Positions 1-5,033 of a stretch of 7,936 nucleotides of DNA are shown here, in pieces. Numbering within the stretch: position 1 is the first letter of the stretch; every line of letters begins with the position of its first letter. The notes below the pieces were generated by a model. The model was not told where the DNA came from, made no database searches, and worked only from the letters and a program-made list of their open reading frames with translations. The DNA comes from Candidatus Roizmanbacteria bacterium RIFCSPHIGHO2_01_FULL_39_8 (GTDB taxonomy: Bacteria; Patescibacteriota; Microgenomatia; UBA1406; GWC2-37-13). Location: positions 2,505-10,440 of the forward strand of contig MFZI01000032.1 in NCBI GenBank assembly GCA_001789355.1. Direction: 5' to 3'. Made by a program: the position numbers and the translations under genes.

Positions 1-1
1 T

Positions 2-844
2 CAGACAAGAGAACATATTCTTCTTGCGGGCCAAGTTAACGTACCTGCCATTGTCGTATTCCTCAACAAGGTTGACATGGTACAGGACAAGGAACTCCTT
101 GATTTAGTTGAGATGGAAGTAAGAGATCTGTTGAAAAAATACAAATTCCCTGGTGATAAAGTTCCTATTATCCGTGGTTCAGCGCTTAAAGCTCTTCAAG
201 ACGATCCAGAAGCAATCAAGGCGATTGAAGAATTAATCGCCAAGGTTGATGAATACATCCCAGAGCCGGTAAGACCGGTCGATAAACCGTTCCTCATGCC
301 TATTGAGGATGTATTCACGATCGCAGGACGTGGTACTGTAGTAACAGGAAGAGTGGGCAGGGGAGTCTTGAAATTGAATGAAGAAGTAGAAATTGTCGGT
401 TTGAAAGAAACTCAAAAAACCGTAGTTACGGGAATCGAGATGTTTAGAAAGACTTTGGATGAGGCACGAGCTGGTGACAATGTCGGACTTCTTCTTAGAG
501 GGATTGAAAAAGAAGACGTACAAAGAGGTCAAGTCTTAGCTAAACCAGGGACAATTACTCCACATACGGAATTTGAAGCAGAGATTTATGTTTTGACTAA
601 AGACGAGGGTGGACGTCATACACCGTTCTTTAAAGGGTATAGACCTCAATTCTACGTGAGAACTACCGATGTGACGGGTGAACTAAATCTTCCGGCTGGA
701 GTAGAGATGGTTATGCCAGGAGATAATGTTAAGATTACGGCTAAACTTATTTATCCTGTTGCTATGGAAGAAGGCTTGAAGTTTGCCATCCGAGAAGGCG
801 GACATACGGTAGGAGCAGGAGTAGTAACCAAAATTATCAAATAG
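2..844 (+). CDS. tuf: Elongation factor Tu, 3' portion (5' end outside window)
   Basis: EF-Tu is the cytoplasmic GTPase that carries aminoacyl-tRNA to the ribosomal A site. The frame is open from base 2, so the Met codon at 77 is internal and the true start lies upstream of the window. The visible 280 residues begin at about E. coli position Gln114 (TREHILL). They contain the G4 motif NKVD and the G5 motif GSAL, then domain 2 (GRGTVVTGRVGRG) and domain 3 (GGRHTPFFKGYRPQFY, MPGDN). The end is REGGHTVGAGVV, where E. coli has Arg (Arg381) in place of His. Residues matching E. coli kirromycin-site positions Leu120, Gln124, Ala375 and Glu378 are kept. The stop is TAG. It sits 48 nt before rpsJ, the widespread str/S10 junction. 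Identity is certain; only the N-terminal third of the G domain is unseen. Confidence 0.98.
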   Translation, partial: QTREHILLAGQVNVPAIVVFLNKVDMVQDKELLDLVEMEVRDLLKKYKFPGDKVPIIRGSALKALQDDPEAIKAIEELIAKVDEYIPEPVRPVDKPFLMPIEDVFTIAGRGTVVTGRVGRGVLKLNEEVEIVGLKETQKTVVTGIEMFRKTLDEARAGDNVGLLLRGIEKEDVQRGQVLAKPGTITPHTEFEAEIYVLTKDEGGRHTPFFKGYRPQFYVRTTDVTGELNLPAGVEMVMPGDNVKITAKLIYPVAMEEGLKFAIREGGHTVGAGVVTKIIK

Positions 845-854
845 TTCATCGTTC

Positions 855-869
855 ACTAACTAACCAACT
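855..869 (+). repeat. ACTAAC-word repeat in tuf-rpsJ spacer
   Basis: The 48-nt gap between tuf and rpsJ carries ACTAACTAACCAACT. It matches 14 of 15 bases of 6676-6690 in the rplX-rplE gap, and its reverse-complement words recur around the rplC stop. No terminator or clear promoter is visible in the gap, and no Shine-Dalgarno precedes rpsJ, so tuf and rpsJ are probably co-transcribed. Confidence 0.5.
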
Positions 870-892
870 TACTGTTTTTTGCACTTTTATAT

Positions 893-1201
893 ATGCCAAA
901 GGGAAGGATTAGGATTCGGTTGAAAGCTTATGACCATCGACTAATCGATGAGACCTGTCAAAAGATTGTGGATACTGCAATCAGAACGGGAGCATCGATC
1001 ATAGGTCCAATTCCCCTTCCCACAAAAAATGAGATATATGTAGTAAATAAATCTCCCTTTACTGACAAAGATGCCCGCGAACACTTCGGATTGAAAATAC
1101 ATAAACGCCTTATTGACATCAATAATCCTACCAATCAGACGATCGATTCCCTTATGCATCTTGAGCTACCTGCAGGTGTCGAAGTTGAAGTAAAAATGTA
1201 G
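893..1201 (+). CDS. rpsJ: 30S ribosomal protein S10 (NusE)
   Basis: S10 binds the 30S head and, as NusE in well-studied bacteria, also joins transcription antitermination complexes with NusB and NusG. The 102-residue length is normal. Family landmarks are RIRIRLKAYDHRLID at the N-terminus, GPIPLPT at residues 38-44, KDAREHF at 59-65 and HKRLIDI at 70-76, ending in LPAGVEVEV. The ATG follows tuf directly with no recognisable Shine-Dalgarno sequence; the upstream bases are T- and A-rich. Unlike E. coli, where rpsJ heads the S10 operon, here it seems to belong to the tuf transcript, because a strong promoter and attenuator-like leader lie between rpsJ and rplC. No terminator is visible directly after its TAG stop, so read-through into rplC also remains possible. 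Confidence 0.98.
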   Translation: MPKGRIRIRLKAYDHRLIDETCQKIVDTAIRTGASIIGPIPLPTKNEIYVVNKSPFTDKDAREHFGLKIHKRLIDINNPTNQTIDSLMHLELPAGVEVEVKM

Positions 1202-1254
1202 TCCCTTTGCAATCTCCCCGAAGAAAGACTTAATGTAAAAAATAGCACATCTTC

Positions 1255-1283
1255 TTGACCTCCCATAAATAGTAGTATATAAT
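1255..1283 (+). promoter_or_regulatory. Near-consensus sigma70-type promoter for the rplC operon
   Basis: TTGACC (1255-1260) and a perfect TATAAT (1278-1283) are separated by exactly 17 bp, with an A-rich tract just upstream. Transcription would start near 1290, giving a leader of about 100 nt before the rplC ATG at 1392. It is the strongest promoter match I noticed in the window and lies in its largest intergenic gap. The start site is inferred, not seen. Confidence 0.85.
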
Positions 1284-1292
1284 ACATTTCAC

Positions 1293-1334
1293 ATGTTATT
1301 TTCCTTGGTCCGATGCACGTCGGAGTTGAGTTAG
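1293..1334 (+). CDS. Possible 13-codon leader peptide upstream of rplC
   Basis: An ATG about 3 nt after the inferred transcription start opens a frame encoding MLFSLVRCTSELS and ending in TAG at 1332-1334. The stop lies one base before the antiterminator strand (1336-1344), so a ribosome terminating there would physically cover that strand. There is no Shine-Dalgarno; initiation would have to be near-leaderless. A second candidate is the ATG at 1313, 24 codons long, ending at 1387 just 4 nt before rplC. Short ORFs are common by chance, so this is a positional argument only. Confidence 0.25.
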   Translation: MLFSLVRCTSELS

Positions 1335-1355
1335 GCCGGATTGGTTCTATTCGGG

Positions 1356-1377
1356 AGCCCCAATCTGGGGCTTTTTT
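1356..1377 (+). terminator. Intrinsic terminator in the rplC leader (attenuator)
   Basis: AGCCCC (1356-1361) and GGGGCT (1367-1372) form a perfect 6-bp GC-rich stem with a 5-nt loop, AATCT. The T run 1372-1377 follows, then ATTT. It lies downstream of the promoter at 1255-1283 and 14 bases before the rplC start, so it would act on the operon's own leader transcript. It could also stop read-through from tuf-rpsJ. Confidence 0.8.
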
Positions 1378-1391
1378 ATTTGTCTAAAAAT

Positions 1392-2027
1392 ATGTCAGGA
1401 TTTATTCTCGGAGAAAAGTTCGATCAATCGCAAGCTTTCGACGATAAAGGTGAAAGAATTCCCACTACATTTATTAAGACATCTCCTTGTTATTTTGTTG
1501 AAATGAAGGAGCAATCCAAGCATGGTTATTTTTCTGTCAAGCTTGGATTCGGTCAAACCAAAAATATTAAAAAACCAGTTCAAGGACAATTAGCAAAAGC
1601 GGGGATAAAAACCCCGCTTCGTTTTTTGAGAGAATTTCGCATGGATGACGACTCGATTATAGTTGAAAGGAAAATCAAAGTAGGCGACGAATTAAAGCCT
1701 ACTCTTTTTTTTAAAAAAGGCGACAAGGTGATCGTATCTGGGATATCGAAAGGGAAAGGGTTTCAGGGAGTAGTGAAAAGGCATGGATTTTCAGGAGGCC
1801 CACGCACTCATGGACAGTCAGATCGCGAAAGAGCGCCGGGATCAATTGGCATGACAACCACTCCGGGGCGAGTTTTTAAAGGAAAACGAATGGCAGGGAG
1901 GATGGGTGGTAATAGAATAACGGTAAAAGGATTGTTAGTTGTGGATGTCAAAGACGACGGCATCATTGTAAAAGGTCTGGTTCCAGGAGCAAAGGGAGGA
2001 CTATTGGAGGTACGATCAGTTAGTTAA
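1392..2027 (+). CDS. rplC: 50S ribosomal protein L3
   Basis: L3 is an early-assembly 23S rRNA binding protein reaching toward the peptidyl transferase centre. The ATG at 1392 gives 211 residues starting MSGFILGEKF, matching the family N-terminus (usually GxKxGMT, here divergent at GEKFDQSQAF). A longer in-frame TTG start at 1341 is rejected because it would translate the terminator hairpin and add 17 non-family residues. Core motifs are SKGKGFQGVVKRHGF (residues 119-133), THGQSDRERAPGSIG (139-153) and TPGRVFKGKRMAG (157-169). Where E. coli has GQNQTPG, with PrmB-methylated Gln150, this protein has GMTTTPG, so that site is absent. The gene contains two terminator-shaped hairpins (1597-1627 and 1679-1712). 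There is no Shine-Dalgarno. The last codons merge with TTAGTTA repeat words. Confidence 0.97.
   Translation: MSGFILGEKFDQSQAFDDKGERIPTTFIKTSPCYFVEMKEQSKHGYFSVKLGFGQTKNIKKPVQGQLAKAGIKTPLRFLREFRMDDDSIIVERKIKVGDELKPTLFFKKGDKVIVSGISKGKGFQGVVKRHGFSGGPRTHGQSDRERAPGSIGMTTTPGRVFKGKRMAGRMGGNRITVKGLLVVDVKDDGIIVKGLVPGAKGGLLEVRSVS
1597..1627 (+). terminator. Terminator-like hairpin inside rplC, first
   Basis: AAGCGGGG (1597-1604) and CCCCGCTT (1612-1619) form a perfect 8-bp stem around the loop ATAAAAA. CG and six T residues (1622-1627) follow. It encodes L3 residues 69-79 (KAGIKTPLRFL). The shape is that of an intrinsic terminator. It would be masked while ribosomes translate rplC closely behind RNA polymerase and could act when translation fails. 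Activity is inferred. Confidence 0.45.
1679..1712 (+). terminator. Terminator-like hairpin inside rplC, second
   Basis: AGTAGGC (1679-1685) and GCCTACT (1697-1703) form a perfect 7-bp stem with an 11-nt loop. A C and eight T residues (1705-1712) follow. It encodes the L3 segment VGDELKPTLFF. Much of the T tract is forced by two Phe codons, so protein constraint alone could explain part of it. It is less GC-rich than the first hairpin. Confidence 0.3.
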
Positions 2028-2045
2028 TAGTTATGAGTTAGTTGG
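2017..2045 (+). repeat. TTAGTTA-word repeat across rplC stop and rplC-rplD gap
   Basis: The stretch is built from repeated GTTAGTT, TTAGTTA and TAGTTAT words and spans the final Val-Ser codons and the TAA of rplC plus most of the 25-nt gap before rplD. Its reverse complement contains the ACTAAC words seen at 855-869 and 6676-6701. It suggests a dispersed short-word element has reached into the rplC end. Confidence 0.4.
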
Positions 2046-2052
2046 AAAATTC

Positions 2053-2772
2053 ATGCCAGGACAAGTTTCTAAAACAAAAACAAATATAGAGAAACCTAAA
2101 TCAGAAAAGAAATCAAAAACTAAAGTTGAGTTGACTATTCCTTTGTATGACATGAATGGGATAAAAAAATCAGATCTGGAAGTTCCTAAAGAGGCCTTTA
2201 ATGAGAAGGAAAATCCCAATTTACTTGCCCAATATGTGAGAGTATACCTATCAAATCAAAGAACCGGAACGGCGTCGACAAAAACGAGATCAGAAGTAAA
2301 AGGATCAACAAGAAAGATTTATAAACAGAAAGGAACAGGAAGGGCTAGGCATGGAGATATTAAGGCTCCCGTTTTTGTCGGTGGTGGAATAACCGGTGGA
2401 CCAAAACCCCGAAACTATTCACTTAAAATGAATAAAAAACAAATACGTAAAGCCCTTTATATAGCGTTCAGTCAACAATTTAAAAATAAAAATATAGTTG
2501 CCCTGGCGGATGAATTTTTAGGGATGCAAGCCAAAACAAAGCTGATAGCTGATTTTCTGAAAAAAATGCAGTTTGATCGTTTGTCAATTCTCATTCTTGT
2601 TGCAAAAGGCGGAAGAAATAATTTCACCTTAGCGCTAAGAAATTTACCTTTGGTGATTGTAAAAGATATTATGTCGGTAAATGCGTATGAAATTTTACAA
2701 TGCAAAAAAATATTCATCATTGAAAGCGCATTACCCGTGTTGGAAAAACATTTTTTAAAGCATGAAAATTAA
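2053..2772 (+). CDS. rplD: 50S ribosomal protein L4, with Lys-rich N-terminal extension
   Basis: L4 binds domain I of 23S rRNA and lines the peptide exit tunnel with a long loop. In E. coli it also represses the S10 operon, which makes it a candidate ligand for the leader upstream of rplC (inference). The loop is recognisable: KTRSEVKGS, then KQKGTGRARHGDIKAP (residues 91-106), then GGPKPRNYS. The Lys equivalent to E. coli Lys63, just before GTGRARxG, is kept. The protein has 239 residues against about 200 in E. coli. The excess is mainly a Lys-rich N-terminal tail of some 23 residues before VELTIPLYD, where the family core starts. The ATG at 2053 is the only upstream ATG left, since the one at 2032 runs into a stop after one codon. 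Its 3' end overlaps rplW by 11 nt, implying translational coupling. Confidence 0.95.
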   Translation: MPGQVSKTKTNIEKPKSEKKSKTKVELTIPLYDMNGIKKSDLEVPKEAFNEKENPNLLAQYVRVYLSNQRTGTASTKTRSEVKGSTRKIYKQKGTGRARHGDIKAPVFVGGGITGGPKPRNYSLKMNKKQIRKALYIAFSQQFKNKNIVALADEFLGMQAKTKLIADFLKKMQFDRLSILILVAKGGRNNFTLALRNLPLVIVKDIMSVNAYEILQCKKIFIIESALPVLEKHFLKHEN

Positions 2773-3049
2773 CGAAGTACTCATCAAGCCAATTATCACC
2801 GAAAAAGCAACAGATTTGACAAAGCGACAAGTCTTTACCTTCCAGGTCCATTTGAAAGCAAATAAAAATCAAATAAAAAATGCGTTAGAAACTTTGTATA
2901 AGGTTAAAGTAGGTCAGATAAAAGTAGTTGTTCGAAAAGGGAAAGTCAGAAAAGTAGGGAAGAAGATGACGCCTAAAACGCTGACAGATAGGAAAATAGC
3001 CTATATATATTTAAAAGACGGAAGATTGGATCTGTTTCCACAAGCTTAA
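2762..3049 (+). CDS. rplW: 50S ribosomal protein L23
   Basis: L23 sits at the polypeptide exit, where it docks trigger factor and the signal recognition particle. The 95-residue product has the family opening EVLIKPIITEKAT (residues 5-17), the FxV strand TFQVHLKANKNQIKNALE, and the basic loop VRKGKVRKVGKKM, followed by the YIYLKDG strand. The length is normal for bacteria. The ATG lies inside the last codons of rplD (11-nt overlap, different frame) and has no Shine-Dalgarno, so it is probably reached by ribosomes finishing rplD. It is followed 23 nt later by rplB. I see nothing unusual in the protein. Confidence 0.96.
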   Translation: MKINEVLIKPIITEKATDLTKRQVFTFQVHLKANKNQIKNALETLYKVKVGQIKVVVRKGKVRKVGKKMTPKTLTDRKIAYIYLKDGRLDLFPQA

Positions 3050-3061
3050 ATTCAAGTATCC

Positions 3062-3068
3062 AGGAAAG
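3062..3068 (+). promoter_or_regulatory. Shine-Dalgarno-like site of rplB
   Basis: AGGAAAG lies 4 nt upstream of the rplB ATG at 3073, the AGGA core ending 7 nt before it. It is the only convincing Shine-Dalgarno match among the gene starts in this window, so it both supports the chosen rplB start and highlights how SD-poor the other genes are. Confidence 0.55.
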
Positions 3069-3072
3069 AAAT

Positions 3073-3846
3073 ATGAAAAATCAAATTTCGACTAAAAATC
3101 AGCCAGTAAGAAAATTGATCTCTATATTGAAGAAACATTCGGGAAGGGACTCATCTGGTACAATTTCTGTTCGACATCAAGGAGGAAGACACAAGAGGTT
3201 TTATCGTCACATTGATTTTAAGCGTGATAAAAGAGGAATAGAAGCTGTAGTAGAAAGAATAGAGTATGATCCGAATCGAAATGTTGAAATCGCACTTATC
3301 GAATATAAAGATGGTGAGAAGAGATATATTTTGCATCCAAAGGATTTAAAGACCGGGGACAAAATCGTAGCTAATGATCAAGCAGATATAAAAATAGGTA
3401 ATTCGTTGAAATTAAAATATATTCCTTTAGGAGTACAGGTACACAATATTGAGATGTATCCTGGCAAAGGCGGCCAAATGATACGTGGGGCAGGTACGTA
3501 TGGGGTCATTATTGCAAAGGAAGATCTTTACACTCAGCTAAAGATGCCTTCTGGGGAAGTACGCAGATTTTTTTCTGACTGTTTTGCGACGATCGGTCAA
3601 CTCGGGAACGTAGGGTATAAAGACAGAATAATCGGGAAAGCAGGAAGAAAGATTCATATGGGAATTCGACCAACGGTGCGAGGGACGGCACAGAATCCCC
3701 GCAGTCATCCTCACGGCGGAGGAGAAGGCAGGAGTGGAGAAGGCATGCATCCAAAAACGCCATGGGGAAAACCAGCAAGAGGGAAGAGGACACGAAGAAA
3801 GGTTAACTGGAGTAATAAATTCATTATTAAGCGTCGAAAGAAATAG
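3073..3846 (+). CDS. rplB: 50S ribosomal protein L2, short N-terminus
   Basis: L2 holds the 23S rRNA core near the peptidyl transferase centre and bridges the subunits. It has 257 residues, about 16 fewer than E. coli. The loss is at the N-terminus: the usual PTSPGRR segment is absent and the protein starts MKNQISTKNQPVRKLI. No ATG, GTG or TTG start lies in frame nearby upstream to restore it. The core is intact: VRHQGGRHKRFYR, EYDPNRNVEIAL, EMYPGKGGQ, GIRPTVRGTAQNP, then SHPHGGGEGRSG. His212 corresponds to the essential E. coli His229, while the preceding Asp228 is Ser211 here. The C-terminal tail is strongly basic. The gene has a Shine-Dalgarno (AGGAAAG). Only 5 nt separate it from rplV, so rpsS, normally next, is missing here. 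Confidence 0.97.
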   Translation: MKNQISTKNQPVRKLISILKKHSGRDSSGTISVRHQGGRHKRFYRHIDFKRDKRGIEAVVERIEYDPNRNVEIALIEYKDGEKRYILHPKDLKTGDKIVANDQADIKIGNSLKLKYIPLGVQVHNIEMYPGKGGQMIRGAGTYGVIIAKEDLYTQLKMPSGEVRRFFSDCFATIGQLGNVGYKDRIIGKAGRKIHMGIRPTVRGTAQNPRSHPHGGGEGRSGEGMHPKTPWGKPARGKRTRRKVNWSNKFIIKRRKK

Positions 3847-3851
3847 AACGT

Positions 3852-4241
3852 ATGGAAACAACAGCCTATATCAAAAATGTTAAAATTTCTCCGAAAAAGA
3901 TACGTTTTTTATTGCCGGAGATAAAAAAATTACAGCCAAACAAAGCGCTTGATGTTTTATTTTACAGCCCTGAAAAATCAGCAAAAATATTGTATAAAGC
4001 TATTAAATCAGCTTTGACAAACGCAAAATCAGCCGGGATCGATGAGACAGGCCTTGTATTTAAGGTTTTGACGGTTGATGGAGCAAGAAAGTTGAAACGA
4101 TTTCGAGCTGGAGGAAGAGGAATGGCAAAATCCATTATGAAAAGATATTCACACGTCAAAGTTATTTTGGAAACTCCAAAAGAAACTGTGAAACCTATCA
4201 CTGTTGAGAAACCAAAGTTAAAAGTTAAAACTCAAAAATAA
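3852..4241 (+). CDS. rplV: 50S ribosomal protein L22, with repeat-derived C-terminal tail
   Basis: L22 lines the exit tunnel and contacts all six 23S rRNA domains. The start METTAYIKNVKISPKKIRFL fits the family. ALTNAKSAGID, then the hairpin GARKLKRFRAGGRG, then MKRYSHVKVILE mark the globular fold and tunnel loop. The product is 129 residues against about 110 in E. coli. The surplus is a C-terminal tail after VKVILET rich in Lys, Pro and Val. Its codons (AAAGTTAAAAGTTAAAACT) look like the low-complexity sequence of the following spacer, which suggests the tail was captured from an intergenic repeat (inference). It follows rplB after 5 nt without rpsS, and lacks a Shine-Dalgarno. Confidence 0.95.
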   Translation: METTAYIKNVKISPKKIRFLLPEIKKLQPNKALDVLFYSPEKSAKILYKAIKSALTNAKSAGIDETGLVFKVLTVDGARKLKRFRAGGRGMAKSIMKRYSHVKVILETPKETVKPITVEKPKLKVKTQK

Positions 4242-4308
4242 AAGGCACAAGTCAAAAGTAAAATAAAATAATTTTGACTTTTGAATTTTTAATTTTGAAT
4301 TTATTAAG
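4242..4308 (+). repeat. AT-rich inverted repeat in rplV-rpsC spacer
   Basis: AAGTCAAAA (4249-4257) and TTTTGACTT (4272-4280) form a perfect 9-bp inverted repeat. TTTGAATTTTTAATTTTGAA runs follow as short direct repeats. The sequence resembles the low-complexity end of rplV. A TTGACT occurs in the right arm but has no matching -10 at a proper distance, so I do not call a promoter. GC content is too low for a normal intrinsic terminator. Confidence 0.55.
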
Positions 4309-4947
4309 ATGGGTCAAAAAGTTCATCCAAAAGGTTTGCGTCTCGGAATAGTGTATAACTGGAATTCACGTTGGTTTTTTTCCAACAAAAAAGCTTATCG
4401 GCAGGCACTTTTATCCGATTGCAGGATACGTTTGGAATTGATGAGAAAATTGAGTTACGCATCAGTGACGCAGATTGATATAGAAAGAGCTATTAATAAG
4501 ATAGCGCTTATCATATATTCGGTTAAACCGGGGATGATCATAGGAAGAGGTGGGAAAGGATTAGAGGAAGTGAAAAAATTCGTGTCCTCATATCTCGGAG
4601 AAGATACAAAGAAAAAAGCTTTTAAACTCGAAATAAAGATTGAACCCGTGAAAAAACCCTATTTGGACGCGTATTATGTAGCCCAGACTATTGCAGAAAA
4701 ACTAATTAAAGGTTTTCCGCATAGATCAGTCGTTCATAACGCGATGAATCGAGCTAAAGAGGCTGGTGCGAAAGGAATCAAGATCCAGCTTGGAGGAAGG
4801 ATCGCAGGTGCAGAAATTTCAAGAAGAGAAAAATATTTCCAGGGGACCATTCCTACTTCCACAATCAGAGAAGAAGTTGATTTTGCCAAATTTCCAGCAC
4901 TGACAAAATCAGGATACATAGGAGTAAAAGTATGGCTATGTAAGTAA
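4309..4947 (+). CDS. rpsC: 30S ribosomal protein S3
   Basis: S3 sits at the mRNA entry channel of the 30S head, binding S10 and S14, and contributes to the ribosome's mRNA helicase. The 212-residue product opens with MGQKVHPKGLRLG. It has the KH-domain GxxG region PGMIIGRGG (residues 74-82) and the C-terminal domain GAKGIKIQLGGRIAGAEISR and YIGVKVWLCK. It lacks the E. coli tail past the last strand (233 residues there). In an ungapped alignment anchored on GAKG, E. coli helicase residues Arg131, Arg132 and Lys135 correspond to Arg139, Ser140 and His143, so two of three basic positions are lost. Repeat-bearing spacers flank the gene on both sides, and no Shine-Dalgarno is seen. Confidence 0.97.
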   Translation: MGQKVHPKGLRLGIVYNWNSRWFFSNKKAYRQALLSDCRIRLELMRKLSYASVTQIDIERAINKIALIIYSVKPGMIIGRGGKGLEEVKKFVSSYLGEDTKKKAFKLEIKIEPVKKPYLDAYYVAQTIAEKLIKGFPHRSVVHNAMNRAKEAGAKGIKIQLGGRIAGAEISRREKYFQGTIPTSTIREEVDFAKFPALTKSGYIGVKVWLCK

Positions 4948-4956
4948 GTAAAAAAA

Positions 4957-5017
4957 GTCTATCAAGTCCTTCAAGTCCATAAAGACGAATGCTTTATAGA
5001 CTTTAGAGACTTTATAA
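4957..5017 (+). repeat. Long imperfect hairpin built from tandem words, rpsC-rplP spacer
   Basis: ATAAAG (4979-4984) and CTTTAT (4992-4997) pair around a 7-nt loop. The stem continues outward (GTC with GAC, AA with TT, AAGTC with GACTT, TAT with ATA) through a few mismatches to about 4960-5016. Each arm contains its own direct repeat: TCAAGTCC at 4962-4969 and 4971-4978, and GACTTT at 4999-5004 and 5008-5013. No T tract follows, so it is not a standard terminator. It may be a small repeat element or an mRNA-stabilising structure. Confidence 0.65.
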
Positions 5018-5033
5018 CTTGATGAACTAACAT

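Larger units (their letters stand above)
1290..1391 (+). promoter_or_regulatory. Structured 5' leader of rplC with alternative folds (putative attenuator)
   Basis: Three local hairpins are possible. TCCGA (1309-1313) pairs with TCGGA (1320-1324). CCGGA (1336-1340) pairs with TTCGG (1350-1354), including one G-U. The third is the terminator at 1356-1377. Against the last two, CCGGATTGG (1336-1344) can pair with CCAATCTGG (1360-1368) over 9 bp with one G-U pair. This would take apart the left arm, loop and part of the right arm of the terminator. GGTCCG (1307-1312) can also pair with CGGATT (1337-1342), blocking the antiterminator. This layered switching is typical of attenuation leaders. Ribosomal-protein leaders are well known, L4 acting on the E. 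coli S10 leader being the classic case, but I do not recognise this one and the ligand is unknown. Confidence 0.7.

Noticed and set aside
233..532. Minus-strand 99-codon open frame opposite tuf
   Set aside because: It is antisense to the conserved EF-Tu coding sequence and shows no features of its own.
1202..1254. Terminator for the tuf-rpsJ transcript right after rpsJ
   Set aside because: Only a weak AAGAA/TTCTT pairing with a long loop and no T tract was found.
1307..1372. tRNA-like element (GGTTCTATTC resembling a T loop)
   Set aside because: No acceptor stem, D arm or anticodon arm of proper size can be built around it; the pairing fits an attenuator better.
1341..1391. In-frame N-terminal extension of rplC from the TTG at 1341
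   Set aside because: It would add 17 residues with no family match and run through the terminator hairpin; the ATG at 1392 fits the L3 N-terminus.
3538..3861. Minus-strand 107-codon open frame opposite rplB
   Set aside because: It is antisense to a highly conserved gene, its product has no recognisable family features, and no start signal or promoter is seen.
4274..4307. Promoter for rpsC (TTGACT in the spacer)
   Set aside because: No adequate -10 at 16-18 bp; the only TATTAA ends one base before the start codon, and TTGACT is part of the inverted repeat.
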